Assembly (NCBI RefSeq): GCF_022343555.1
Contig: NZ_JAKQZH010000001.1
Span: 744,001 to 808,000, forward strand
Source: Marinobacter sp. C7
GTDB taxonomy: Bacteria > Pseudomonadota > Gammaproteobacteria > Pseudomonadales > Oleiphilaceae
Direction: 5' to 3'
DNA: 64,000 nucleotides
Position numbers and translations under genes: made by a program. Numbering within the stretch: position 1 is the first letter of the stretch; each line of letters opens with the position of its first letter. Of this stretch, positions 8,631 through 16,313 are shown piece by piece. The notes beneath the pieces were generated by a model. That model did no database searches. It was given only the letters and a program-made list of their open reading frames with translations, and was not told the DNA's origin.

Positions 8631-9599
8631 ATGAAAAAAATCCTTCCCTGGCTGATGTTGGGGGTTCTTTCAGGCTGTGCGACCCAAACGCCTCAAATGG
8701 CAGAAGTTGAGCCTGCGGTATCGGCAGAGCAGCAGCGAGCTGCCCAGAAAGCTGCCCTGGAAGACAAACAGCCCCAGCGGCTGAGTCTGAAAAGAAAGAT
8801 TGCCGTCGGTCGCATTTCCAACGAAACAAATTACGGCCGTAGCCTGCTGCGTTCCAATGCCGAAGACCAGCTGGGTTCCAAGGTAACCGACATGTTCCTG
8901 CAGGCTTTGGCCAACAGCGAAAGCTATCTGGTGTTTGAGCGCCCGGATATCGAGTTGTTGAGCAAGGAGGCGGAGCTGTCGGGTCAGGAGGTTTCGATCG
9001 TCGGCGTCGATACCCTGGTCATCGGTTCGCTGACCCAGTTTGGTCGGGCTACGACAGGAGAGCGAGGCTTCCTGTCCTCCTCCAAGAAGCAGGAAGCCAC
9101 GGCGACCGTGGATCTGCGGTTGGTGGACGTGACGACCGGCAGGGTGTTCGCGTCCGTGACGGGATCGGGTTCCTCCTCGACCGAACAGGCTCGCACGATG
9201 GGGTTTGGCTCTGCGGCCGGATACGATGGCAGTTTGAATGATCAGGCTATTGCCGCGGCCGTGACAGCTGCGGTGGACAAGATGACAGGTCTGTTCCTTG
9301 AAAAGCCGTGGACAGCCGACGTGCTGGCCCAGGAAGGCGATCTTATTTATATCAGCGGTGGCCAGAGTCAGGGTGTCCGCAAGGGGATGGTTTTCGCTGT
9401 TGAGACACGCGGCAAGAAAGTGAAATCCCGGACGACCGGCACAATGATTTCCCTTCCCGGTAAGCAAATTGCCGAGCTGACTGTTGTCGGTCTGTTTGGC
9501 GATGATCCTTTGGAACAGGGGGCAGTCGGCGAGATCACCCAGGGCTCTCTTAACGGCTATGATCTGAGCGAACTGCGGGTCAAGGAGAAGAAGCAATGA
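8631..9599 (+). CDS. CsgG/HfaB-family outer-membrane lipoprotein
   Basis: A 322-residue lipoprotein: signal peptide MKKILPWLMLGVLSGCATQ with lipobox Cys16. The CsgG/HfaB domain starts around residue 57 (KIAVGRISNETNYGRSLL) and includes a helix with LGSKVTDMFLQALANSESYLVFERPDI and the strand segment ATATVDLRLVDVTTGRVF. In curli systems CsgG is the nonameric secretion pore. Here no CsgA, B, E or F genes are present; instead the three following genes encode DUF-type lipoproteins, a conserved set also seen in Neisseria (the GNA1162 locus). A trans-envelope complex is inferred. It overlaps the next gene by ATGA. Confidence 0.88.
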   Translation: MKKILPWLMLGVLSGCATQTPQMAEVEPAVSAEQQRAAQKAALEDKQPQRLSLKRKIAVGRISNETNYGRSLLRSNAEDQLGSKVTDMFLQALANSESYLVFERPDIELLSKEAELSGQEVSIVGVDTLVIGSLTQFGRATTGERGFLSSSKKQEATATVDLRLVDVTTGRVFASVTGSGSSSTEQARTMGFGSAAGYDGSLNDQAIAAAVTAAVDKMTGLFLEKPWTADVLAQEGDLIYISGGQSQGVRKGMVFAVETRGKKVKSRTTGTMISLPGKQIAELTVVGLFGDDPLEQGAVGEITQGSLNGYDLSELRVKEKKQ

Positions 9600-9916
9600 G
9601 AATGCTGCTCGCGTTACTGATCAGTTTTACCCTGACGGCTTGTGTCCAGGCGCCCACCCGTAACACCCAGGTTGTGGATGACCGCCCGGGTATTGCGTTC
9701 GAACTCCCATCGGTAGCCTCGGAATACTATGAGCTCCGGATTGACGGGGTTTCCTACGGTTATGTCGGCGAGTACCAGGCCGGCGAAAACCTGCTCAAAA
9801 TCATTGATGGCACCCACCAGGTGGAACTTCTGTCCGAGGGCGAGGTGGTTTATCAGCAGGAAATTTACCTCGGTGCAGGGGTGAACCGGATTATCAAGGT
9901 AGGGCCGCATGACTAA
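9596..9916 (+). CDS. Small lipoprotein of the CsgG-DUF4810-DUF799 operon
   Basis: A 106-residue lipoprotein with signal MRMLLALLISFTLTACVQ (lipobox Cys16). The mature part is short and beta-rich (YYELRIDGVSYGYVGEY, HQVELLSEGEVVYQQEIYL), which resembles a PEGA-like fold, though I cannot assign a family firmly. Its ATG overlaps the stop of the CsgG-like gene by four bases and its end overlaps the next gene by eight, so translation is coupled. It probably acts in the same outer-membrane assembly as its neighbours. Confidence 0.8.
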   Translation: MRMLLALLISFTLTACVQAPTRNTQVVDDRPGIAFELPSVASEYYELRIDGVSYGYVGEYQAGENLLKIIDGTHQVELLSEGEVVYQQEIYLGAGVNRIIKVGPHD

Positions 9917-10256
9917 ACGATTTTGTCTCCCGTTTTTGATGTTTGTGTTGCTGACGGGATGCGCCACCAATCAGGGGCTGTACGAATGGGGGCAGTACCA
10001 GGAGACGCTGTTTGTTGTCTACCAGGAGCCTGCGTTAAAGGAGGAAGCCCTGAAGAATTACATAGCCTTTGTCGAGACCGGAGGTACGCCTGAACATCCC
10101 ATCGCCCCGGGACTGTTTGCCGAAGCGGGCACGTTCATGCTGGAACAGGGGGACGTGGATTCGGCACTCAAGTTTTACCGAATGGAGTACGAGGCATGGC
10201 CTGAAAGCCGCCCGATGCTTGGCATGCTGATAGAGAACCTGGAGGCCCGACAATGA
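9909..10256 (+). CDS. DUF4810 lipoprotein
   Basis: A 115-residue lipoprotein with signal MTKRFCLPFLMFVLLTGCATN (lipobox Cys18). The segment GLYEWGQYQETLFVVYQEP right after the cleavage site is the mark of DUF4810. The later part (APGLFAEAGTFMLEQGDVDSALKFYRMEYEAWPES) looks like a TPR-type helical hairpin, suggesting protein-protein contacts. It sits between the small lipoprotein and DUF799 genes with coding overlaps at both ends. DUF4810 and DUF799 are regularly found directly after a CsgG-like gene, which supports one functional unit. Confidence 0.87.
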   Translation: MTKRFCLPFLMFVLLTGCATNQGLYEWGQYQETLFVVYQEPALKEEALKNYIAFVETGGTPEHPIAPGLFAEAGTFMLEQGDVDSALKFYRMEYEAWPESRPMLGMLIENLEARQ

Positions 10257-10921
10257 GAGCGCTGAAGCTTTTCCTCGTGTTTGTCTTGGTCGCCCTGGCC
10301 ACCGGTTGTGCCACAACGGGTAATCCAGACCGCCTCAATGCGTTTCACAGTGCGGCGCCCAAGTCGATTCTGGTGGTACCTCCGGTCAACATGTCGACGG
10401 ATGTGCAGAGCACAACCTCACTGTTGGCAACGTTACCTTTCTATCTTGCGGAGCGAGGCTATTACGTTTTCCCCGTCAACACGGTGAAGACTTTGCTGGA
10501 ATACGAGGGGTATTACGAACCCGCCGAAATTCATGCCGCACCGCCGGAACAGCTGGCCAATCTGTTCAAGGCAGATTCGATTCTGTATGTGACCATTCAC
10601 GAGTGGACGTCAAAGTATATGTTGCTGACGACCACAACGGAGGTGGATTTCGAGTATCGGATAGTGAATGCTGATGGCGCAGAGCTCTGGACTGCCCGCC
10701 AGAGAATGACCTACACCCCGGATAGCAACAGCTCGGGCAATGCGCTGGTCGATCTTGTCGCCATGGCTGTTACGGCGGCAGCTGAAAGGGCGGCGCCGAA
10801 CTATCTGCCACTGACGCGGCAGGCCAATGCGGCGGCTTTCTACGGCGTAAACGGGGTTCCGCCAGGGCCTTATAGCCCGACGTATGAGCAATACTATCAG
10901 AAGGTAAAAGGAGCACAGTGA
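10253..10921 (+). CDS. DUF799 (GNA1162-family) lipoprotein
   Basis: A 222-residue lipoprotein with signal MRALKLFLVFVLVALATGCATTG (lipobox Cys19). The DUF799 core follows: KSILVVPPVNMSTDVQST, YLAERGYYVFPVNTVKTLLE, and ADSILYVTIHEWTSKYML. Neisserial GNA1162 is a surface-exposed or periplasmic lipoprotein whose fold resembles a TRAPP component; its job is not settled. This gene ends the four-gene operon and is followed by a strong terminator, so the unit is CsgG-like, small lipoprotein, DUF4810, DUF799. Confidence 0.88.
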   Translation: MRALKLFLVFVLVALATGCATTGNPDRLNAFHSAAPKSILVVPPVNMSTDVQSTTSLLATLPFYLAERGYYVFPVNTVKTLLEYEGYYEPAEIHAAPPEQLANLFKADSILYVTIHEWTSKYMLLTTTTEVDFEYRIVNADGAELWTARQRMTYTPDSNSSGNALVDLVAMAVTAAAERAAPNYLPLTRQANAAAFYGVNGVPPGPYSPTYEQYYQKVKGAQ

Positions 10922-10952
10922 CCCTGTAATCCCGACACACAGGGAGACCGAT

Positions 10953-10979
10953 AAAACAGCCCCGCATGGGGCTGTTTTT
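10953..10979 (+). terminator. Rho-independent terminator of the lipoprotein operon
   Basis: A seven-pair stem, CAGCCCC with GGGGCTG, has a four-base loop and is extended by A-T pairs into TTTTT. It lies about 30 bases after the DUF799 stop, between convergent genes; the A-run on the 5' side could also serve the Nudix gene on the other strand. Confidence 0.9.
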
Positions 10980-10994
10980 GTATGACCAGCCCGG

Positions 10995-11573
10995 TTAATG
11001 GCCAATCACGCCCAAGGCCAGCAACTCCTTCAACATGCTGTAACTCAGCCCCCAGATGCAGTAGCCCTGATATCGGCAACAGGGCATGTTCAGGGTTCCG
11101 AGGCGCGTGCGCCAGGGAAGACTGCCCTGGTTCTCCGGGGCTGCGAGGTAGTCGAGGGGAATCCAGACCACCCGCTCCACTTCATGGTTCAGCCATACGC
11201 CTTTTGGCCCTCGCCACTCGTAAACATAGGGGGTGACAACCATCGGTCGCCAGCGGCTGTGACGGCGGGTAATCAGGTCAGACAGCCGGGCCCGGAAGTG
11301 GCCATGATGCCTCAGGTCGATGCCGGTCTCTTCGAGGGTTTCCCGTTCGGCGGTTGCCCGGGGTGTGGCATCCTCGGGTTGCATGCGCCCGCCCGGAAAG
11401 GCCATGTCGCCGGACCAGGGATCGCCTTCCCGACGGGCCCGCTGGATAAACAGCAGCTCCACAACGCCATTCTCTGACCTTCGATAGATCAAGGCGACGG
11501 CAGCTCGGGCAAGGCGACGCCGGAAAGGAATCTTGTGGGGGCGCAGGTTGCTTGCCCAGCGGTTGTATGCCAC
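10995..11573 (-). CDS. Nudix hydrolase (CoA pyrophosphatase-like)
   Basis: A 192-residue Nudix protein. The Nudix region is MAFPGGRMQPEDATPRATAERETLEETGID near residue 56, with the metal-binding core RETLEETG intact and a one-residue longer spacer than the textbook motif, as in the NUDT7/8-like CoA-diphosphatase branch. The early LLFIQRARREGDPWSGDMAFPGG also matches that branch. The start is GTG at 11573 with AAGGA upstream. Expected activity is hydrolysis of a nucleoside diphosphate linked to another moiety; CoA is the most likely substrate by family, not proven by sequence. Confidence 0.85.
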   Translation of the reverse strand: MAYNRWASNLRPHKIPFRRRLARAAVALIYRRSENGVVELLFIQRARREGDPWSGDMAFPGGRMQPEDATPRATAERETLEETGIDLRHHGHFRARLSDLITRRHSRWRPMVVTPYVYEWRGPKGVWLNHEVERVVWIPLDYLAAPENQGSLPWRTRLGTLNMPCCRYQGYCIWGLSYSMLKELLALGVIGH

Positions 11574-11608
11574 GGAACGCTGTCCTTCGGTGTTCGCTGA
11601 CTGTCTAC

Positions 11609-12277
11609 TCAGGCAAAGTCGTATTCCCCGCCTTTTTCAAGAGCCTTCTGGTACGCAGGTCTGGCGTGTACGCGTTCCACCCAGGTAGTGATGTGAGGCC
11701 GGTTACTGCCGACGATACCCCGAGCCACGGAGGCTTCCAGTGGAAAGCTCATCTGGATGTCCGCCGCGCTGAGGTTGTCTCCGAGAAACCAGGTGTTTTT
11801 CGCCAGGTGGGATTCGACGAAATCCAGATGCGTCCTGATCATCGGACCAAGGAACATCTGATTGGTTTTGTCGGCAATGCCTTTGGCCACGGGTTTGACA
11901 AAGAACGGCATCGGGCTGGTCTTTACCTTTTCAAACACCAGGCGCATCACCAGCGGAGGCATCAGGGAGCCTTCGGCGTAATGCAGCCAGTAGGTGTAAT
12001 CCAGCCATGCCTGGCCGCCGCCCTCCGGTAGCATGGTGTCTTTGCCATAGGTGTGGGCCAGGTATTCGATAATGGCACCGGACTCCGCCACCACCAGGTC
12101 GCCGTCGGTGATCACCGGTGATTTGCCCAGCGGGTGTACTTCTTTCAGGCTTTCAGGCGCCAGCATGGTTTCGGGGTCACGCTCGTAGCGCTGGATTTCG
12201 TAAGGCACTTCCAGCTCTTCCAGCATCCAGAGAACGCGTTGTGAGCGCGAATTGTTCAGGTGGTGAACCGTAATCAT
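11609..12277 (-). CDS. Glutathione S-transferase family protein
   Basis: A 222-residue GST. The N-terminal thioredoxin-like domain (1-80) has HLNNSRSQRVLWMLEELEVPYEI, where the Ser of NSRS is the likely glutathione-activating residue, and the cis-Pro/ES glutathione-binding stretch GKSPVITDGDLVVAESGAIIEYL. The all-helical C-terminal domain includes WFLGDNLSAADIQMSFPLE, the usual N-capping box region. GGAG precedes the ATG. It likely handles electrophilic or lipid-derived substrates. It is on the same strand as the Nudix gene but is separated by 35 bases. Confidence 0.92.
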   Translation of the reverse strand: MITVHHLNNSRSQRVLWMLEELEVPYEIQRYERDPETMLAPESLKEVHPLGKSPVITDGDLVVAESGAIIEYLAHTYGKDTMLPEGGGQAWLDYTYWLHYAEGSLMPPLVMRLVFEKVKTSPMPFFVKPVAKGIADKTNQMFLGPMIRTHLDFVESHLAKNTWFLGDNLSAADIQMSFPLEASVARGIVGSNRPHITTWVERVHARPAYQKALEKGGEYDFA

Positions 12278-12408
12278 GCAGAAACTCCGTTCGCATCTAA
12301 AGAATTAGCAGGTTAACAGAGTAGGCTGCCGACGGCTTTTTGGTTCACCACCTTTGCGTCTTGAGTTGCATTTTTGCGAAGTCTGGACGGAATTACGCCT
12401 CCGATCTC

Positions 12409-12858
12409 TCATTCCTGCTCGAGCACCTCCGGCCAGTTCTCATCGGCCTTGCTAATGAATCCGTCCGGATCCTCCAGCCACGTGTCCTGCACGGATTGGC
12501 TGTAATTCAGGTAGAGCCGGCCGTCACGGATGGTCCAATACCTGGGGTCACCTTTGGCCAGATAGCCCTGGCTGACGGCCCAGGCGCAATAGCCACCGTA
12601 GGCCGGCGCGTAGCGCTCAGGATCGGTTTTGAAGCGGGCAAGGTTTTCGGCGCTCGCAAATCGCCAGGTGGCTCCCAGATACTCGGCGGTATAGTCGCCG
12701 GAGCCTTTGGTGGGTTCGCCTTTTTCGAAGTAACTGACGGTGTCGTAGCCGCCTGCGCCGGTATTGCTCAGGAGGCCTGTGTAGACCGGTGGTTCTGAAG
12801 CCATCGCGTTGGTTGCGAAGAGCAGGGCGATGGCGATCAACGGTAATAGCCTGTTCAT
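12409..12858 (-). CDS. Exported YHS-domain protein
   Basis: A 149-residue periplasmic protein with a signal peptide MNRLLPLIAIALLFATNAMA (cleavage near residue 20). The mature chain carries a YHS-like metal-binding fold: GGYDTVSYFEKGEPTKG, YTAEYLGATWRFASAENLARFKTDPERYAPAYGGYCAWAV. The His of YHS is not obvious, but the FAS...F..DP..YAP.YGGYCA pattern is standard for this exported subgroup, and the single Cys in GGYCAW is typical. YHS domains bind transition metals in copper-handling proteins. AAGGGGA precedes the start. Confidence 0.87.
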   Translation of the reverse strand: MNRLLPLIAIALLFATNAMASEPPVYTGLLSNTGAGGYDTVSYFEKGEPTKGSGDYTAEYLGATWRFASAENLARFKTDPERYAPAYGGYCAWAVSQGYLAKGDPRYWTIRDGRLYLNYSQSVQDTWLEDPDGFISKADENWPEVLEQE

Positions 12859-12933
12859 GTCGTTTCCCCTTTTCTTGAAGGTGACAGTTATCGGGACACC
12901 GTTGACGGGGTTTTGTTACTGGCGAACAACCGC

Positions 12934-13614
12934 TCAGATTGGCCAGGTGGCAATGCTATCTCCGAATATCATCAGAATGAGAGGAATGGGGGAAATCGCA
13001 ACCGCGACCACCAGGACATATCGGTGGATGGCGAACATCCGGCTCATGCCGGCCATCAACGCCAGCCCTCCTCCTCCGCCCAACACCATATTGCCCGGCA
13101 GGTTGATGGCCAGCATCAGGGTGAGGTAGCGGTGCCTCAATAGCCAAGGCACCCATCGCCGGGGCGATTTCTCCAGAAGGCGTGTGAGTCGCTGCCCGGA
13201 ATCCAGCCCGTGGAAGCTTTCCAGGAAGGTGGCTGCCCGAACGAGATGCACTTCCCGCAAAAAGCGCGTGATGCTCTTTTCCGGTAACAACCGTCCGATG
13301 AGAAAGGCCAGGCACAGAGAAATCAGAGTACAGCCATACACCAGGGGTACGATCTTGGGCCCCAGGATCATCATCAGCGCCAGCCCGATCTCGACACCCG
13401 GCACGAAGGGAATCGCCATCAACAGGATATAGGCCGCCATCGAGGTCATGATGAGCTTGTGCAGCATGGGCTCGTTGGAGGGACGGATACCCATATCCAG
13501 GCCATCAATGATGCCCTGGGTCAGCAGGTTGCCCGCAACAATGAGGGTGATCAGAATTGCCAGTTTCAGTAGCCCGGCCATATGCCGCCTGACCGGCATG
13601 GCCGACCGGGTCAT
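12934..13614 (-). CDS. VTT/DedA-superfamily-like membrane protein
   Basis: A 226-residue protein with about five membrane helices. The segment MAIPFVPGVEIGLALMMILGPKIVPLVYGCTLISLCLAFLIGRLLP fits the VTT (DedA/TVP38) pattern of P-x-x-P-G followed by Gly-rich helices and a conserved GR. A second reentrant-like region is NLPGNMVLGGGGGLALMAGMSR. The start is set at 13614 because its ATG overlaps the stop of the upstream exported-protein gene by ATGA; the longer frame upstream is low-quality sequence inside that gene. VTT proteins act in lipid scrambling and envelope homeostasis; the exact role here is unknown. Confidence 0.7.
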   Translation of the reverse strand: MTRSAMPVRRHMAGLLKLAILITLIVAGNLLTQGIIDGLDMGIRPSNEPMLHKLIMTSMAAYILLMAIPFVPGVEIGLALMMILGPKIVPLVYGCTLISLCLAFLIGRLLPEKSITRFLREVHLVRAATFLESFHGLDSGQRLTRLLEKSPRRWVPWLLRHRYLTLMLAINLPGNMVLGGGGGLALMAGMSRMFAIHRYVLVVAVAISPIPLILMIFGDSIATWPI

Positions 13615-14099
13615 GGGTTGTCGGCCTCCACCAGCCGACCCTTGAACCAGAATTCTTTCTCGAAGGTCCAGTACCACCGCTTGTTTACCCAGGTGAACGA
13701 GCCTTCGATCTCGTTCCCCCGGACGGTGCCCCGCCAGTACATCACGGCCCCCGAATCGGTACACGGTACTTCGGCTCGCATTTGAACGCCGTTACCCTGT
13801 GCCCGCTCCCAGTATTCGACCTTTGCATAGCCGCAACGCCGCTCGCATTCTTCGGAGACGAACTGGCCGTCTTCGAACACCAGCAGGTCATCCACGTCAG
13901 CGGGCTGCCCCATCGGGCCAAGACTGGTCCTGAAGGATTTACCATCCAGGGCCATGTGCGGACGGGAAAGATCATCGGCGAGCAGGTGAGGGGACAATGC
14001 AGGGCCGAGCAGGAGCAGCAGCCAAAAAAACGCGTGACTCGAGTAGAGTGATGATGTGTTCTCAGGGAAGTATGTCGTTGAACCAGGGCAATGTTCCAT
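13611..14099 (-). CDS. Exported hypothetical protein coupled to the VTT-like gene
   Basis: A 162-residue protein with a hydrophobic stretch FFWLLLLLGPALSPHLLA around residues 24-41, followed by DDLSRPHMALDGKSF, consistent with a signal peptide though the true start may lie downstream of 14099. The mature domain has four cysteines (EECERRCGY, PCTDS, with paired spacing) and many aromatic strands (VMYWRGTVRG, GSFTWVNKRWYWTF), suggesting a small lipocalin-like or beta-barrel periplasmic fold. The fold call is inference. It overlaps the membrane-protein gene by four bases, so the two are expressed together. No family is recognised. Confidence 0.65.
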   Translation of the reverse strand: MEHCPGSTTYFPENTSSLYSSHAFFWLLLLLGPALSPHLLADDLSRPHMALDGKSFRTSLGPMGQPADVDDLLVFEDGQFVSEECERRCGYAKVEYWERAQGNGVQMRAEVPCTDSGAVMYWRGTVRGNEIEGSFTWVNKRWYWTFEKEFWFKGRLVEADNP

Positions 14100-14261
14100 G
14101 GCCGCATACTCCAGTCACCGGGGTGTTTAAAGTTTAGTCAATCTGCTGCCAAAAGAAAGCTGTCCCCTGCACCCGAATCCATTCGTGAGGTGCACCCCAC
14201 TGGATTCTTCGGAGTCCGTCCCCATAAACCAGAGAATACCCAACAAAACAGGAGATCGACG

Positions 14262-14717
14262 ATGGCAGAAGCATCACTCAAGGAGCAACTGAGCAACGCG
14301 GTGAAGGACGCGATGCGGAACAAGGACAAGATCCGGCTTACCACCCTGCGCATGGCTCAGTCTGCGGTCAAACAGATCGAGATTGATGAGCGCCGTGACC
14401 TGGGCGATGAGGACGTCCTCAAGGTGCTGGACAAGATGCTCAAACAGCGCCGCGATGCCGCCAGTCAATACGATGATGCCGGTCGCGGGGAGCTGGCAGA
14501 CAAGGAACGGGCAGAAATGGTGATTCTTGAGGAATTCATGCCCGCCGCCCTTACCGAGGATGACCTGGATGGCCTGATCCGGATAGCCATCAGTGCGACC
14601 GATGCACAGGGCAAGCAGGACATGGGGCGCGTCATGAACCACCTGCGCCCGCAGGTGCTGGGGCGGGTCGACATGGGGCATCTGAGCAAGAAGGTGCGCG
14701 CAGCGCTGGCGGGCTGA
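14262..14717 (+). CDS. GatB/YqeY domain protein
   Basis: A 151-residue helical protein of the YqeY family: LKEQLSNAVKDAMRNKDKIRLTTLRMAQSAVKQIEIDERR at the start, the central KQRRDAASQYDDAGRGELADKERAEMVILEEFMPA, and DMGRVMNHLRPQVLGRVDMGHLSKKVRAALAG at the end. It resembles the tRNA-contacting tail domain of GatB amidotransferase and may bind tRNA. In many bacteria yqeY sits between rpsU and dnaG; here it stands alone. The start is 14262 because AGGAG lies nine bases upstream; the frame open further upstream is not protein-like. Confidence 0.93.
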   Translation: MAEASLKEQLSNAVKDAMRNKDKIRLTTLRMAQSAVKQIEIDERRDLGDEDVLKVLDKMLKQRRDAASQYDDAGRGELADKERAEMVILEEFMPAALTEDDLDGLIRIAISATDAQGKQDMGRVMNHLRPQVLGRVDMGHLSKKVRAALAG

Positions 14718-14798
14718 TCCGTCGGGCCTGTGAAATGCGCAGTCTTTGCCCTAAGCTTTTAGCTAGATGGCGGCCAGCCCGGGCGGTTTCGGAAACAT

Positions 14799-15494
14799 AT
14801 GTCTGACAAAGAGCTACGCACCAAATCCGACCAGCAGTCTATTGACCGGTTTATCAACGAAGTTCGCAACCTACCCAAGCGAGGTGGCGATCAGGGCCGT
14901 CTGATTTTCGCCCTTGATGCCACCGCAAGCCGGGAGGCGACCTGGGATCAGGCGTGCCATTTGCAAAGTGAGCTGTTCCTGGCGACCCGGGACCTGGGTG
15001 GGCTGGCTATCCAGCTTTGCTACTACCGTGGCTTCGGCGAATTCAAGGCCACCGGGTTTGTGACCGAAACCGGTCAGCTGCTGAACCTGATGAACGGTGT
15101 GTCCTGTCGGGGTGGGCGCACCCAGATCAGTCGGGTGCTGGCCCATGCTGTGAAGGAAACCCGTGCAAAGCCTGTCAGGGCCGTGGTGTTTATCGGGGAT
15201 TGTTGCGAGGAGCCGGTAGACGAGCTCTGCCACACGGCCGGCGAGCTGGGCCTGTTGCGCACTCCGGTGTTCATGTTCCACGAGGGCGCGGATGCTCACG
15301 CCAGGGCGGTCTTCCAACAGGTGAGCAAGCTCTCCGGAGGCGCTTACGCACCGTTTGACCGCAACAGCCCACAGGTTCTCAAGGATCTTATGGCTGCGGT
15401 TGCGGTCTATGCTTCCGGAGGAGCCAAGGCCCTGCAGGACTTTTCCAGCCGCAGCTCCCCGGAGGTCAAGCGCCTGACGCGGCAGATCAGGTAG
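14799..15494 (+). CDS. VWA-like domain protein
   Basis: A 231-residue soluble protein with a von Willebrand A-like fold. LIFALDATASRE near residue 37 supplies a MIDAS-type D-x-T-x-S motif, and later strands include RAVVFIGDCCEEPVDEL and LLRTPVFMFHEG. The DCC pair is unusual for VWA proteins and could bind metal. It is followed four bases later by a membrane-anchored DnaJ-domain gene, an arrangement that suggests a chaperone-linked complex at the inner membrane. The partner and process are not known. Confidence 0.75.
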   Translation: MSDKELRTKSDQQSIDRFINEVRNLPKRGGDQGRLIFALDATASREATWDQACHLQSELFLATRDLGGLAIQLCYYRGFGEFKATGFVTETGQLLNLMNGVSCRGGRTQISRVLAHAVKETRAKPVRAVVFIGDCCEEPVDELCHTAGELGLLRTPVFMFHEGADAHARAVFQQVSKLSGGAYAPFDRNSPQVLKDLMAAVAVYASGGAKALQDFSSRSSPEVKRLTRQIR

Positions 15495-15497
15495 CGC

Positions 15498-16274
15498 TTG
15501 TCACAATCCATCGAAAGGGCCGGTGAGCCCCGGGGTGTCCGAGTGCCGCTTACGCTACTGGTTATCGTTCTATCGGTTGTCGCCTGGCTCTGGTTACGCA
15601 ACCAGCCGGCCAGCCAACGCAAACCGGCCATTCTCAAGCTGGCGTTGATCGCCGCTATCGGCGTGGTGATTCTGTTGGCCGTAACCGGCCGCTTGCACAT
15701 TCTCTTTGCCGCTTTGGCATTTCTTTACCCTTTACTGCGTCGGGTAATCCCCTCTCTGTTTACCGGGCAGCTGGCCGGTGCCGGTCGTGGCGGAGCAGAG
15801 GCGCAAACGGGGAACCAGTCCCGGGTAGCCGGCGATATCCTCGAGATGACTCTGGACCATGATTCCGGAACCATGAGCGGTAAGGTACTCAAAGGACCAA
15901 TGGCAGGTCGCGCGCTGGCGGATCTGAGTGAAAGCGAATTTCTCGAGTTGTTGCAGTACTGTCGCCGGCACGACGAGGACTCCGCCCGGTTGCTCGAAAC
16001 CTACCTTGATCGCCGGTTCGGTGACTCCTGGCGTGCGGACGACGAGGGAGGCAATGGAGGCGGGGAGCCCGGTGGGAATGGTCATTCCGGATCTTCCGGC
16101 GGCCCTCTGACCGAGAGCGAGGCCCTGGATATCCTCGGACTGGAGCCCGGGGCCAGTCGGGAAGAGATCATCAGGGCTCACCGCCGGATGATGCAGAAAG
16201 TGCATCCGGACCATGGTGGAAGTAACTATCTGGCAGCCCGTATCAACGAAGCCAAGGAACGTCTGCTGAGCTGA
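15498..16274 (+). CDS. Membrane-anchored DnaJ-domain protein (Tim14/DjlC-like)
   Basis: A 258-residue protein beginning with a TTG codon four bases after the VWA gene. Two hydrophobic helices (VPLTLLVIVLSVVAWLWL and LALIAAIGVVILLAVTG, then LHILFAALAFLYPLL) occupy residues 15-80. A middle region (DILEMTLDHDSGTMSGKVLKGPMAGR) and a Gly-rich linker precede the C-terminal J domain (LTESEALDILGLEPGASREEIIRAHRRMMQKVHPDHGG), with the HPD tripeptide needed to stimulate an Hsp70 ATPase. A C-terminal J domain on a membrane anchor resembles Tim14/Pam18. It likely recruits DnaK to the membrane, perhaps to the VWA partner. Confidence 0.87.
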   Translation: MSQSIERAGEPRGVRVPLTLLVIVLSVVAWLWLRNQPASQRKPAILKLALIAAIGVVILLAVTGRLHILFAALAFLYPLLRRVIPSLFTGQLAGAGRGGAEAQTGNQSRVAGDILEMTLDHDSGTMSGKVLKGPMAGRALADLSESEFLELLQYCRRHDEDSARLLETYLDRRFGDSWRADDEGGNGGGEPGGNGHSGSSGGPLTESEALDILGLEPGASREEIIRAHRRMMQKVHPDHGGSNYLAARINEAKERLLS

Positions 16275-16313
16275 CTCCGTCTATTTCAGTCCATAACGAA
16301 AAACAGGTCGCCC

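Noticed and set aside
8670-9596. A 308-codon minus-strand frame opposite the CsgG-like gene
   Set aside because: The plus-strand gene has a lipobox, family motifs and coupled overlaps; the minus frame is a shadow.
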